A stretch of DNA of 64,000 bases from Beutenbergia cavernae DSM 12333 (GTDB taxonomy: Bacteria > Actinomycetota > Actinomycetes > Actinomycetales > Beutenbergiaceae): positions 682,001-746,000 of the forward strand of contig NC_012669.1 in NCBI RefSeq assembly GCF_000023105.1, given 5' to 3'. Below, piece after piece: positions 42,376-50,335 of this stretch. Within the stretch, counting starts at the first letter, position 1; the number at the start of each line of letters is the position of its first letter. The position numbers and the translations under genes are program-made. A model generated the notes under the pieces. That model worked only from the letters and a program-made list of their open reading frames with translations. It searched no databases and had not been told where the DNA came from.

Positions 42376-42390
42376 ATTAACCCGGTGAAT
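42376..42390. promoter_or_regulatory. Imperfect palindrome in the uronate operon promoter
   Basis: ATTAACCCGGTGAAT is palindromic except for one pair and lies 31-45 bp upstream of the first operon gene, next to TAATGT on the minus strand (a possible -10). Candidate operator for the IclR regulator. Confidence 0.45.
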
Positions 42391-42437
42391 AGGACACTAC
42401 CAGGACCGTTCGCCGCCTGTCACCGGGGTCCGCGCCC

Positions 42438-42443
42438 TAGGCT
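42438..42443 (+). promoter_or_regulatory. -10 box of the GNAT gene (leaderless)
   Basis: TAGGCT ends 6 nt before GTG at 42450; no ribosome site. Confidence 0.45.
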
Positions 42444-42449
42444 CACGGG

Positions 42450-42923
42450 GTGGAGATCCGAGACCGCCGGGACGGCGACGCCGATGCCCTCGTCCGGATC
42501 CTCGCCGACGTCCACGCGCGTGACGGGTATCCCGTCCGCCGGAGCAACGTCCGCCGGGAGTGGCTGTGGGACCCGGCGTTCCTCGGTGCGTGGGTCGCCG
42601 TCGTCGATGGCGACGTCGTCGGTCACATCGCCGTCGACCCGCGGCTCGACGCGCCGGGTGTTCCGCCCGGCACGCTCGGTGTCTCACGCCTGTTCGTGGC
42701 CTGGAGCGCGCACGGGCGCGGCGTCGGCGCAGCGCTGCTCGACCGCGTCCGGGCCTTCGCCGGCTCGCGCGCGCTGGGGCTGGAGGTGACGGATGATTCC
42801 GTCGCCGCTCGGGCGCTGTACGAGCGACTCGGCTGGCGACTGGTGGGCACGGCGTCGGCCTCCTGGACCGACGCCGCCGGACGGCATCCTGAGCTGACCT
42901 ACTTCCTGGCGCCCGACGCCTGA
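42450..42923 (+). CDS. GNAT-family N-acetyltransferase
   Basis: 157 residues from GTG. GNAT fold with acetyl-CoA loop SAHGRGVGAALLDRVRAFA (Q/R-x-x-G-x-G/A variant R-G-V-G-A) and the late LEVTDDSVAARALYERLGWRLVG strand-helix pair. Transfers an acetyl group to an unknown amine. Divergent from the uronate operon. Confidence 0.92.
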   Translation: MEIRDRRDGDADALVRILADVHARDGYPVRRSNVRREWLWDPAFLGAWVAVVDGDVVGHIAVDPRLDAPGVPPGTLGVSRLFVAWSAHGRGVGAALLDRVRAFAGSRALGLEVTDDSVAARALYERLGWRLVGTASASWTDAAGRHPELTYFLAPDA

Positions 42924-42946
42924 GGTCAGCACGCCCACGCCGACAT

Positions 42947-42987
42947 CGGGTGCGCCAGGTGACCACATGAGTCACCAGACGCACCCG
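42947..42987. repeat. Dispersed palindrome, copy 3 (probable bidirectional terminator)
   Basis: 17-bp arms at 42947-42963 and 42971-42987 with one mismatched pair and the loop CACATGA. It shares CGGGTGCG and GGTGAC with copies 1 and 2, and ACATG loop bases with copy 1. It lies 23 bp after the GNAT stop and 15 bp from the convergent VOC/SRPBCC stop. Confidence 0.85.
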
Positions 42988-43002
42988 GTGGCGACCGGAC
43001 GC

Positions 43003-43878
43003 TCAGCTCGGTGTGAGCAGCGCGGCGTAGCGCTCCAGGATCACCGGCCACTCCGCGAACTTCCCGCGGTACTGAGCGTTCTCTGCCGTCCAGCCCCCGT
43101 GCACGAACCGGACCATTGTGCCCGCGCCGTCGTCCTCCGGTGCCGGCTCGAACCGCACCCGCACCTCGCTGGACACGCCCTCCGGCAGCGCCAGGGAGAA
43201 CGTGAACGCCACCTCCGCACCCGGGTCCCACGTGGTGACCGTCCCCCAGGGGATCTCGCGCCCGCCCGCATGGTGCTCGACGACGGCGCCGCCCACCTCG
43301 GGCTCGATCGTCACCCCCGCGAACGTGTCGGAGTCCGCGGTGTAGCTCGGGTGCCACCACTCGCCGAGGCGCAGCGCGAACGCGTCGAACGCCTCCTGCG
43401 GCCCGGTCGGCACGCGGAGCACGTGGACGTGCGGCGCCAGGTCCGGGACCGGCGCCCCGCGGTACTCGCCGAACGACCAGAGGTTGCCCTCGGCGTCGCG
43501 CACGGCGAACGTGCGGCCGCCGTAGTCGCGCTCGGTCAGCGGCACGAGCACGTCCAGCCCGGCCGCGCGCACGGCGTCCCACAGGGCGGTCAGTCGCTCG
43601 GAGACGAGATATGTGCCAGCGGTGCCGGCGCGCTGCGACCACGCGTTGCCGTCCTCGTCACCGCGTTCCGGGCCGAGCATGACGCCGCCGCCCTCCGGCC
43701 AGGCGAGCTCGGCGTGCTGAACGGCGCCGTCCGTACCGGTGCGCAGGGTCTCGACGAACCCGAGCACGTCGGTGAGGACGGCGAGGAGCGCGGCAGGGTC
43801 GTGGGCCCCCAGGGTCTGCCACACCATGGGTGCGGGGGCCGGCGTGGTGGTCGACGTCGTCGTGTCCATGGACGTCAT
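43003..43878 (-). CDS. Fused VOC (glyoxalase-like) and SRPBCC (AHSA1-like) protein
   Basis: 291 residues from ATG at 43876-43878 with GGGAGG upstream. Residues 18-135 form a glyoxalase/bleomycin-resistance-like domain ending FAVRDAEGNLWSFGEYRG. Residues 145-290 form an AHSA1/START-like domain (EAFDAFALRLGEWWHPSYTADSDTF ... GGREIPWGTVTTWDPGAEVAFTFSL ... FVHGGW). Its start overlaps the AraC-regulator stop, so the two are co-expressed. Substrate unknown. Confidence 0.88.
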   Translation of the reverse strand: MTSMDTTTSTTTPAPAPMVWQTLGAHDPAALLAVLTDVLGFVETLRTGTDGAVQHAELAWPEGGGVMLGPERGDEDGNAWSQRAGTAGTYLVSERLTALWDAVRAAGLDVLVPLTERDYGGRTFAVRDAEGNLWSFGEYRGAPVPDLAPHVHVLRVPTGPQEAFDAFALRLGEWWHPSYTADSDTFAGVTIEPEVGGAVVEHHAGGREIPWGTVTTWDPGAEVAFTFSLALPEGVSSEVRVRFEPAPEDDGAGTMVRFVHGGWTAENAQYRGKFAEWPVILERYAALLTPS

Positions 43879-44747
43879 CGTCCTCCCAGCGGGTGGCCGT
43901 CCGCTTGGAGGTTTCGGAACTCCTCCGCGACCCACCGGCCCGGCGGCACCCCCGCGAACTCCCGGAACTCCGCGGTCAGGTGCGCCTGGTCGACGTACCC
44001 CGCAGCGGCGGCGACGTCGGCGAGCGCCGTCGGGCCCCCGGTGGCGACCGCCCGGGCCACGGCGGTCCGGGCGCCCGAGAACCGCGCGAGCCGAGCCACG
44101 GTCTTCGGGCCGATCCCCACCTCGTCGACGAACAGCGTCCGCAGCCGGCGCTCGCTGAGCCCGACCCGGGCGGCCACCGCCGAGACGCGGGCTCGGCCCC
44201 CCGAGGCGACGATCACCCGCCACGCCTCGGCGAGCTCCGGCCGCGGTGCGGGCGGGCTCTCCGTGCGGAGAGCCGTGCCGCGCAGGAAGGTCCCCAGGAC
44301 GTCGAACACGCCGGCCCAGGGTTGACGCTCGCTCATCTGCTCCCGCAACAGCTCGCCCGAGGCTCCCAGCACGTCCCGGCCCGAGAACGTCGTCACGTCG
44401 AGCTCGCGCGCGGGCACCCCGAACAGGGCGCGGACGGCGAGCGGGTGCACCGACACCTCGACGCCGATCTGCTCGCACGCCTGGTCCACGAGAGCCGGCC
44501 TCGTGTGCAGCCCGCCGAGGATGATCGGCGTGGCGCTGGCGGACCCTGGTGCGCCGGCGTCGTGGATGACGAACTCGCCGTCGCCGAGCGTGAGGAGGAA
44601 CGTCACGGACGGCGACGGGAGACCGCGGTGGACGGCGCCCGGCACCGGGGACAGGCGGAACGCGGTGACCGACCCGACGCCGGGCGCGAGACGCGACGGG
44701 CCGACCACGAACGACGCGGCGTCCCCGTCGGCGACCTCGGCAGCCAT
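43875..44747 (-). CDS. AraC-family transcriptional regulator
   Basis: 290 residues from ATG at 44745-44747 with GGAGG upstream. Residues 1-150 are a variable sensing domain. Residues 165-275 hold the two helix-turn-helix motifs (VSAVAARVGLSERRLRTLFVDEVGIGPKTVARLARF and LADVAAAAGYVDQAHLTAEFREFAGVPPGRW). It is translationally coupled (ATGA) to the VOC/SRPBCC protein and may control it. Confidence 0.93.
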   Translation of the reverse strand: MAAEVADGDAASFVVGPSRLAPGVGSVTAFRLSPVPGAVHRGLPSPSVTFLLTLGDGEFVIHDAGAPGSASATPIILGGLHTRPALVDQACEQIGVEVSVHPLAVRALFGVPARELDVTTFSGRDVLGASGELLREQMSERQPWAGVFDVLGTFLRGTALRTESPPAPRPELAEAWRVIVASGGRARVSAVAARVGLSERRLRTLFVDEVGIGPKTVARLARFSGARTAVARAVATGGPTALADVAAAAGYVDQAHLTAEFREFAGVPPGRWVAEEFRNLQADGHPLGGR

Positions 44748-44800
44748 GCCTCCATCGTGCCGGGGGTGTGCATCGGGCGCGAAGCGGGGATCATGTGCGG

Positions 44801-45688
44801 ATGCGCTCCATCTGGAAGGGCTCGTTGTCGTTCGGGCTCGTCAACGTGCCCGTGAAGGTGTATTCCGCGACCGAGGACCACGACGTCAAGTTCCACCAGG
44901 TCCACAACGAGGACGGCGGCCGCATCCGTTACCAGCGCAAGTGCGAGGTGTGCGGGAAGGTCGTCAGCTACGACGACATCGTCAAGGCGTTCGACTCCGA
45001 CGACGGCGAGCGCGTCATCCTCACCGACGAGGACTTCGAGCAGATGCCCGCGCAGGCGTCGCACGAGATCGAGGTGCTGCAGTTCGTCCCGAACGACCAG
45101 ATCGACCCGATCCTGTTCGACCGTAGCTACTACCTCGAGCCGGACTCGCGCTCGCCCAAGGCGTACGCCCTGCTCCGCCGCACCCTCCAGGAGACGGATC
45201 GCACCGCCGTCGTCCACTTCGCCCTGCGGCAGAAGACGCGCCTCGCGGCCCTGCGCGTCCGCGGCGACGTACTGCTCGTGCAGACGATGCTCTGGCCCGA
45301 CGAGGTCCGGGAGGTGGAGTTCCCCTCGTTGGAGGACGCCCCGGAGATCTCCGACAAGGAGCTCAAGATGTCGGCGTCGCTCGTCGACTCGATGGCGGAG
45401 GACTTCCACCCCGAGGAGTTCACCGACGAGTACACGGTGCAGCTCAAGGAGCTCATCGAGGCGAAGCTCTCCGGCGGAGAGGCGTTCCAGATCGAGGAGA
45501 AGGAGGAGGAGGCGACGGGCGAGGACGCCGACGTCGTCGACCTCGTGGCCGCCCTGAGGCGCAGCGTGGACGCCCGCAAGAAGGGCACTCCCGCGAAGGA
45601 CGCGGAGGGCGAGGGCGGCACGACGTCGCGGAAGAAGCCGGCCAAGGCTCCGGCGAAGAGCCGGAAGGCCAAGGAGAAGGCGTCGTAG
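44801..45688 (+). CDS. ku: Non-homologous end-joining protein Ku
   Basis: 295 residues starting MRSIWKGSLSFGLVNVPVKVYSATE, the canonical N-terminus; an open frame continues 33 nt upstream but aligns with nothing. The Ku core occupies about 1-250. The tail (250-295) is Lys/Ala/Pro-rich, as in mycobacterial Ku, and probably binds DNA. It binds double-strand ends and recruits LigD, encoded 12 bp downstream in the same operon. Confidence 0.97.
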   Translation: MRSIWKGSLSFGLVNVPVKVYSATEDHDVKFHQVHNEDGGRIRYQRKCEVCGKVVSYDDIVKAFDSDDGERVILTDEDFEQMPAQASHEIEVLQFVPNDQIDPILFDRSYYLEPDSRSPKAYALLRRTLQETDRTAVVHFALRQKTRLAALRVRGDVLLVQTMLWPDEVREVEFPSLEDAPEISDKELKMSASLVDSMAEDFHPEEFTDEYTVQLKELIEAKLSGGEAFQIEEKEEEATGEDADVVDLVAALRRSVDARKKGTPAKDAEGEGGTTSRKKPAKAPAKSRKAKEKAS

Positions 45689-45700
45689 CCGGGAGCGTCG

Positions 45701-48151
45701 GTGGCAGCGGGTGACGGCGGCGCGCGGGTACGCGTCGACGGCCGCGTGCTCTCGCTGACCAACCTCGACAAGGTCCTGTTCCCGGCCACGGGCACCACGA
45801 AGGCCGAGCTCATCGACTACTACCGGCGGATCGCTCCGGTGATGATCCCGCACCTCGCGGGCCGCGCCGTGACGCGCAAGCGCTGGCCGAACGGCGTCGA
45901 GACCGAGCCGTTCTTCACGAAGAACCTCGACTCCGGGACGCCCGACTGGGTGCCGCGCCGCGGGATCGTCCACCACGAGCGGACCAGCACGTACCCGCTG
46001 GTGGAGGACACGGCCACGCTCGTGTGGCTCGCGCAGATGGCCAGCATCGAGCTGCACGTGCCGCAGTGGCGCTTCCCGCCGGGTGACTCACCGTTCGTGC
46101 TCGACGGGAGCGCCACGCGGCCCGACCGGTTCGTGCTCGACCTCGACCCGGGCCCCGGCGTCGGGCTCGCGCAGTGCGCGGAGGTGGCGCTCGCGGCGAA
46201 GGGGTACCTCGACGACGTCGGGCTCGCCGCCATCCCCGTGACGAGCGGCAGCAAGGGCCTGCACCTGTACGCCACGATCCACGGCGTCAGCTCGGAGCAG
46301 GCGAGCGCGTTCGCGAAGGAGCTGGCCGGGCACCTCGCGGAGGACCTTCCGCAGCTCGTGGTCACGCAGATGAAGCGGTCGCTCCGCGACGGCAAGGTGT
46401 TCGTCGACTACTCGCAGAACAACGCCGCGAAGACCACCGTCTCGCCGTACTCGGTGCGCGGGCGGGACCAGCCGTGGGTCGCCGCGCCACGCACGTGGGG
46501 GGAGCTCGGGGAACCGGGACTCGCACACCTCGAGCTCGGCGAGGTGCTGGAGCGTGCCGCCGACGGCGACCTGCTCGCACCCCTGCTGCCGCCGGACCCG
46601 CTGTCCACCTACCGCGCGAAGCGGGACTCGGCGAGGACGCCCGAGCCGGTCCCGTTCGCCGCGCCCGTGGCGGCGCCGGCCGGGGATCCTCGGTTCGTCA
46701 TCCAGGAGCACCACGCGCGTCGGCTGCACTGGGACCTGCGGCTGGAGCACGACGGCGTGCTGGCGTCGTGGGCGGTGCCGCGCGGCGTGCCGACGACGAC
46801 GGGACACAACCGCCTCGCCGTCCACACCGAGGACCACCCGATGGAGTACCTCACGTTCCACGGGTCGATCCCGAAGGGGGAGTACGGCGGCGGCGAGATG
46901 ACCGTGTGGGACACCGGGACGTACACGCCGGAGAAGTTCCGCGACGACGAGGTCATCTTCGTGCTGCACGGCCAGCGGGTGCAGGGGCGGTTCGCCCTCA
47001 TCCGCACCGACCCGGGTCGGGGTGGGGGCAAGGAGCAGTGGCTGCTGCACCTCATGAAGGACCAGTCCGGCGTGGCGACGTCGCCGGAGAAGCGGGCGCA
47101 CGCCGTCGTCGACGCTCCCGACGCGGCTGCCGACGACGGCGCTCACATCTCGCTCAGCGACGCCGTCGAACCCCGCCGCATCGCTCCCGACCTGAGACCG
47201 ATGCTCGCCACCGCGGGCCAGGTCGGCGACGGCGACTACCCGGCGCGGGAGTGGGCGTTCGAGCCGAAGTGGGACGGCTACCGGGCGCTGGTCCGGTTCT
47301 CCGCGCGCGGCGTGGCCCTGCAGTCGCGGTCGGGGCGGGACTTCACGCAGGAGTTCGCGGAGCTGGCCGTCGTGCCCGAGGAGCTCGCCGCGCACGCCGG
47401 CGTCCTGGACGCGGAGATCGTGGCGCTCGACGCCGCCGGCCGCCCGAGCTTCCACGCCCTCCAGGAACGGGGCACCGGCGCCCGCCCCGCGATGCGGCTG
47501 CTCGTGTTCGACGTGCTGCACCTCGACGGCACCTCGCTCGTCAACAAGAGGTACAGCGACCGCCGCCAGGTGCTGCTCGCCCTGCCGCTCCCGGCCGCCG
47601 ACCCGGACCATCTGGGCCGCGAGGAGCGCGACGTCGGCGGGTGGCGCCGGTCGGTCACCATCGGCACGTCGGTGCGGGCGGCACTGCGCGCGAGCGCGGA
47701 GGCCCGCCTCGAGGGCGTCATCGCGAAGCGCCTCGACGCGCGCTACCTGCCGGGCCGCCGCGGGCACGCCTGGGTCAAGCTCAAGCACTCGCTCGACGCC
47801 GAGGTGGTGATCGGCGGGTGGCGGCCCGGTCAGGGCAGGCGGGCCGGGGGGATCGGCTCGCTGCTGCTGGGGGTGCCCGACGACGACGGCGGCTTGCGGT
47901 ACGTGGGCAAGGTCGGGACGGGTTTCACGGACGCCGCGCTGGACGCGCTCCTGGCGACGCTCGAGCCGCGGGAGCGGACGACGTCGCCGTTCACCACCGA
48001 GGTGCCTCGCGTCGAGGCGAAGGTCGCGCACTGGGTGCGGCCCGACGTCGTCGGCGAGGTGACGTTCGACTCGTGGACCGACGACGGCGTGCTGCGCGCT
48101 GCGAGGTGGCGCGGGCTGCGGCCGGACAAGGCGCCGGCGGACCTGGCCTGA
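45701..48151 (+). CDS. ligD: Multifunctional DNA ligase D (polymerase-phosphoesterase-ligase)
   Basis: 816 residues from GTG. Order POL-PE-LIG as in mycobacteria. POL (about 10-300) is an archaeo-eukaryotic primase-type polymerase with the metal pair Asp147/Asp149 in VLDLDPGPG and TSGSKGLHLY. PE (about 325-470) has QEHHARRLHWDLRLEHDG with conserved His residues for 3'-end healing. LIG (about 495-810) has motif I FEPKWDGYRAL with the AMP-accepting Lys523, EGVIAKR and WVKLKHS. Repairs double-strand breaks with Ku, tailoring and sealing ends. Cotranscribed with ku. Confidence 0.97.
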   Translation: MAAGDGGARVRVDGRVLSLTNLDKVLFPATGTTKAELIDYYRRIAPVMIPHLAGRAVTRKRWPNGVETEPFFTKNLDSGTPDWVPRRGIVHHERTSTYPLVEDTATLVWLAQMASIELHVPQWRFPPGDSPFVLDGSATRPDRFVLDLDPGPGVGLAQCAEVALAAKGYLDDVGLAAIPVTSGSKGLHLYATIHGVSSEQASAFAKELAGHLAEDLPQLVVTQMKRSLRDGKVFVDYSQNNAAKTTVSPYSVRGRDQPWVAAPRTWGELGEPGLAHLELGEVLERAADGDLLAPLLPPDPLSTYRAKRDSARTPEPVPFAAPVAAPAGDPRFVIQEHHARRLHWDLRLEHDGVLASWAVPRGVPTTTGHNRLAVHTEDHPMEYLTFHGSIPKGEYGGGEMTVWDTGTYTPEKFRDDEVIFVLHGQRVQGRFALIRTDPGRGGGKEQWLLHLMKDQSGVATSPEKRAHAVVDAPDAAADDGAHISLSDAVEPRRIAPDLRPMLATAGQVGDGDYPAREWAFEPKWDGYRALVRFSARGVALQSRSGRDFTQEFAELAVVPEELAAHAGVLDAEIVALDAAGRPSFHALQERGTGARPAMRLLVFDVLHLDGTSLVNKRYSDRRQVLLALPLPAADPDHLGREERDVGGWRRSVTIGTSVRAALRASAEARLEGVIAKRLDARYLPGRRGHAWVKLKHSLDAEVVIGGWRPGQGRRAGGIGSLLLGVPDDDGGLRYVGKVGTGFTDAALDALLATLEPRERTTSPFTTEVPRVEAKVAHWVRPDVVGEVTFDSWTDDGVLRAARWRGLRPDKAPADLA

Positions 48152-48166
48152 GCCGCCCGGGCGCCG

Positions 48167-48724
48167 TCAGGGGTCGCCGGCGCCGCCCGGGGAGGGCAGC
48201 ACGCTGCCGAGCGAGCGCCGCACCCGGTCCGGGTCTTCGCCGTCCGCGACGGACAGCAGAGCCGCCCGCCACGCGGCGGTGAGCATCCGCGCGGCCGGCT
48301 CGAGTCCCGCGCCGACGAGGGGGCGCAGCGCATGCTCGACCGGGTCGGGCCCGGTGGGCGCGTCGGACTCCTGGGCCGTGCTGGACGGGTCGGCCTCGCC
48401 GACGATCCGGGGGACGCCGAACCGGACGGCGGCGTCGAACGCGACGAGGAGCGCCGCTCGCAGCGCTGCCGGGCCGCTGCCCCCGTGGCTCTCCGCGGCG
48501 CCGGCGATGCGCTCGACCAGCCGCTTCTCCAGGTCCCCCCGCACGTAGGCGTACAGCCCGAGCTTGGACCCGAAGTGGTGGTACAGCGCCCCGGTGGTGA
48601 CGCCCGCGTCGGCCGCGACGCCGGAGACGCTCGCGTTCCGGTACCCGTCCCGCTCGAACGCGCGCAGGGACGCCTCGACGAGTCGACCGCGCGTCGAGCC
48701 GGGAACCGGGATGTCCGCCCACAT
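48167..48724 (-). CDS. TetR-family transcriptional repressor
   Basis: 185 residues from ATG at 48722-48724. Helix-turn-helix in VSGVAADAGVTTGALYHHFGSKLGLYAYV (about 33-60); the rest is a ligand-binding helical domain. The start follows a TATGCT box by 6 nt, so the mRNA is leaderless. It is divergent from the VOC gene and the 52-bp gap holds a palindrome that overlaps both promoters, indicating that it represses itself and its neighbour. Confidence 0.93.
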   Translation of the reverse strand: MWADIPVPGSTRGRLVEASLRAFERDGYRNASVSGVAADAGVTTGALYHHFGSKLGLYAYVRGDLEKRLVERIAGAAESHGGSGPAALRAALLVAFDAAVRFGVPRIVGEADPSSTAQESDAPTGPDPVEHALRPLVGAGLEPAARMLTAAWRAALLSVADGEDPDRVRRSLGSVLPSPGGAGDP

Positions 48725-48730
48725 CCAGTC

Positions 48731-48770
48731 AGCATAACCCGTTGACGGGAACCCGTAACCGGCTTACGAT
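48731..48770. promoter_or_regulatory. Overlapping divergent leaderless promoters with a candidate TetR operator
   Basis: Plus strand: TTGACG (48742-48747), 17 bp, TACGAT (48765-48770), then 6 nt to the VOC start. Minus strand: TATGCT (48731-48736) then 6 nt to the tetR start, with TTACGG about 16 bp upstream. The palindrome ACGGG-AA-CCCGT (48745-48756) lies across both. Confidence 0.7.
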
Positions 48771-48776
48771 ATCGGC

Positions 48777-49127
48777 ATGAGACTCACCTACCTGTATGTG
48801 GTCGTGGACGACTTCGCGCCGGCCCTGGCGTTCTACCGCGACGAGCTCGGCCTGGACGAGGCGTGGCGGGAAGGCGAGGGGACGGTCGCCTTCGCCCTCC
48901 CCGGGAGCGACGTCCAGATCATGGTCGACAAGCGCCTCGACGACGGCGCCCAGTGGTCCACCGGCCCGATGTACCAGGTCGACGACCTCGATGCCTGGGT
49001 GCGCGAGCACCCCGGCGTGCCGGCGCTCGCCCCCGAGATCGCCGCGCCGGACGCACGGATCCGCGCCTTCCGCGACCCGGGCGGCAACGTCTTCCACCTC
49101 CTGCAGGTCACCGGAGACGCGACCTGA
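48777..49127 (+). CDS. VOC-family (glyoxalase/dioxygenase-like) protein
   Basis: 116 residues. One VOC module pair: MRLTYLYVVVDDFAPALAFYRDELGL at the start and IRAFRDPGGNVFHLLQV at the end. Such proteins are metal-dependent isomerases, dioxygenases or antibiotic-binding proteins. The divergent TetR gene suggests induction by a small toxic molecule. Confidence 0.9.
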   Translation: MRLTYLYVVVDDFAPALAFYRDELGLDEAWREGEGTVAFALPGSDVQIMVDKRLDDGAQWSTGPMYQVDDLDAWVREHPGVPALAPEIAAPDARIRAFRDPGGNVFHLLQVTGDAT

Positions 49128-49215
49128 TCCAGGGTCGGCCCCCGCCGGGTCGGCCCTTCACAGGATCTGTGCGCTCCGGTCACGGTGCGCAGCGGCGATC
49201 GTCGGACCCGCCCTC

Positions 49216-49221
49216 TACGGT
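49216..49221 (+). promoter_or_regulatory. -10 box of the PAP2 gene (leaderless)
   Basis: TACGGT ends 7 nt before ATG at 49229. Confidence 0.45.
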
Positions 49222-49228
49222 GGACGCC

Positions 49229-50158
49229 ATGTCCGTGCTCGATCCCGCGCATCCGCGCGCCACCCACGCGCCGTCACTCACGCGAGCGACGCCGAGCGGT
49301 GGTGCCGGCGCCCGCTGGGCGTTCGCGTTCGTCGGGGCGATCGTCGCCGCGGTCGGCGTGTGGGCCACGTGGCGCTTCTTCGTGGCGTCCCCGACGGGTC
49401 AGCGCGTCGACGAGGTCGCGCTCCGGGGTTCGGAGCTCGGCCGCTCCCGGCTCGTCGAGATCGCGGAGCCGGTGCTCGACGTCGTCTCGGTCCCGTTCCT
49501 CGTCGTGGTGGTCGTGGCCGCCGTCGTCGTCGCCGCCGTGCAGCGTCGCTGGGGAACGGCGCTGCGGGTCGTCGTCCTCATGGTCGGCGCCAACCTCACC
49601 ACGCAGGTGCTCAAGAGCTCGATCCTGGACCGCCCGGATCTCGGTGTCACGCCTGGGGCCAGCAACTCCTTCCCGAGCGGCCACACCACCGTCGCGGCGT
49701 CGGTCGCGGCGGCCGCGCTGATGGTGGTCCCGCGCGGCCTGCGGCCGCTCGTCGCCGTCGTCGGTGCTGCGTACACGGCCGCCACCGGCGTCGCGACGAT
49801 GATCCTCGGCTGGCATCGGCCGTCCGACGTCATCGCCGCGATCGCCGTCGTCACCGCCTGGTCGCTGCTGGTGCTCATCCCCGGCGCGGCCCGGGGGTCG
49901 GCCGAGCGCGGCGTCGGCGGTGGCCGCACGTTCGCCGTCGTCGTCCTCGCGATCGCCGCCGTGGCGGGGCTCGCCGTCGGTATCGGTGCGTTGTTCGCGA
50001 CGGCGAACGCGACAGTCGACCTGCCGCCGCTGCTCGACGACGTCGTGGGGGAGCTCGTCGACCGGGGCCAGCTGTTCCTGGCGTACGCCGGTGCTGCCGC
50101 AGCCGTGGGCGGGGCCGCGAGCGTGTCGGCCCTCACGCAGCTGCTGGGGCGGCGTTGA
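49229..50158 (+). CDS. PAP2-family membrane phosphatase
   Basis: 309 residues. About six spans. The phosphatase triad motifs are present: KSSILDRPD (K-x6-RP variant), SFPSGHTT and GWHRPSDV. Such enzymes dephosphorylate lipid phosphates such as undecaprenyl pyrophosphate or phosphatidate at the outer face of the membrane. A C-terminal pair of spans after the catalytic core is an addition to the minimal fold. The start is 7 nt after a TACGGT box with no ribosome site. Confidence 0.92.
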   Translation: MSVLDPAHPRATHAPSLTRATPSGGAGARWAFAFVGAIVAAVGVWATWRFFVASPTGQRVDEVALRGSELGRSRLVEIAEPVLDVVSVPFLVVVVVAAVVVAAVQRRWGTALRVVVLMVGANLTTQVLKSSILDRPDLGVTPGASNSFPSGHTTVAASVAAAALMVVPRGLRPLVAVVGAAYTAATGVATMILGWHRPSDVIAAIAVVTAWSLLVLIPGAARGSAERGVGGGRTFAVVVLAIAAVAGLAVGIGALFATANATVDLPPLLDDVVGELVDRGQLFLAYAGAAAAVGGAASVSALTQLLGRR

Positions 50159-50335
50159 GGGATGTCGAGCGAGGACTCCCGAGCGAGCGCCAGTGGGTGC
50201 ACGAGGATCGCGACCGGCGATCCATGTTGTACGGTGCGGGCGACCGGGATCACCGACCGCGCACGCCGAGCGGTCCGAATCGCTTGACGCCACGGGGCAT
50301 CCTGGTCACGCACCGCCACCCGAGGAAGGCCCACC

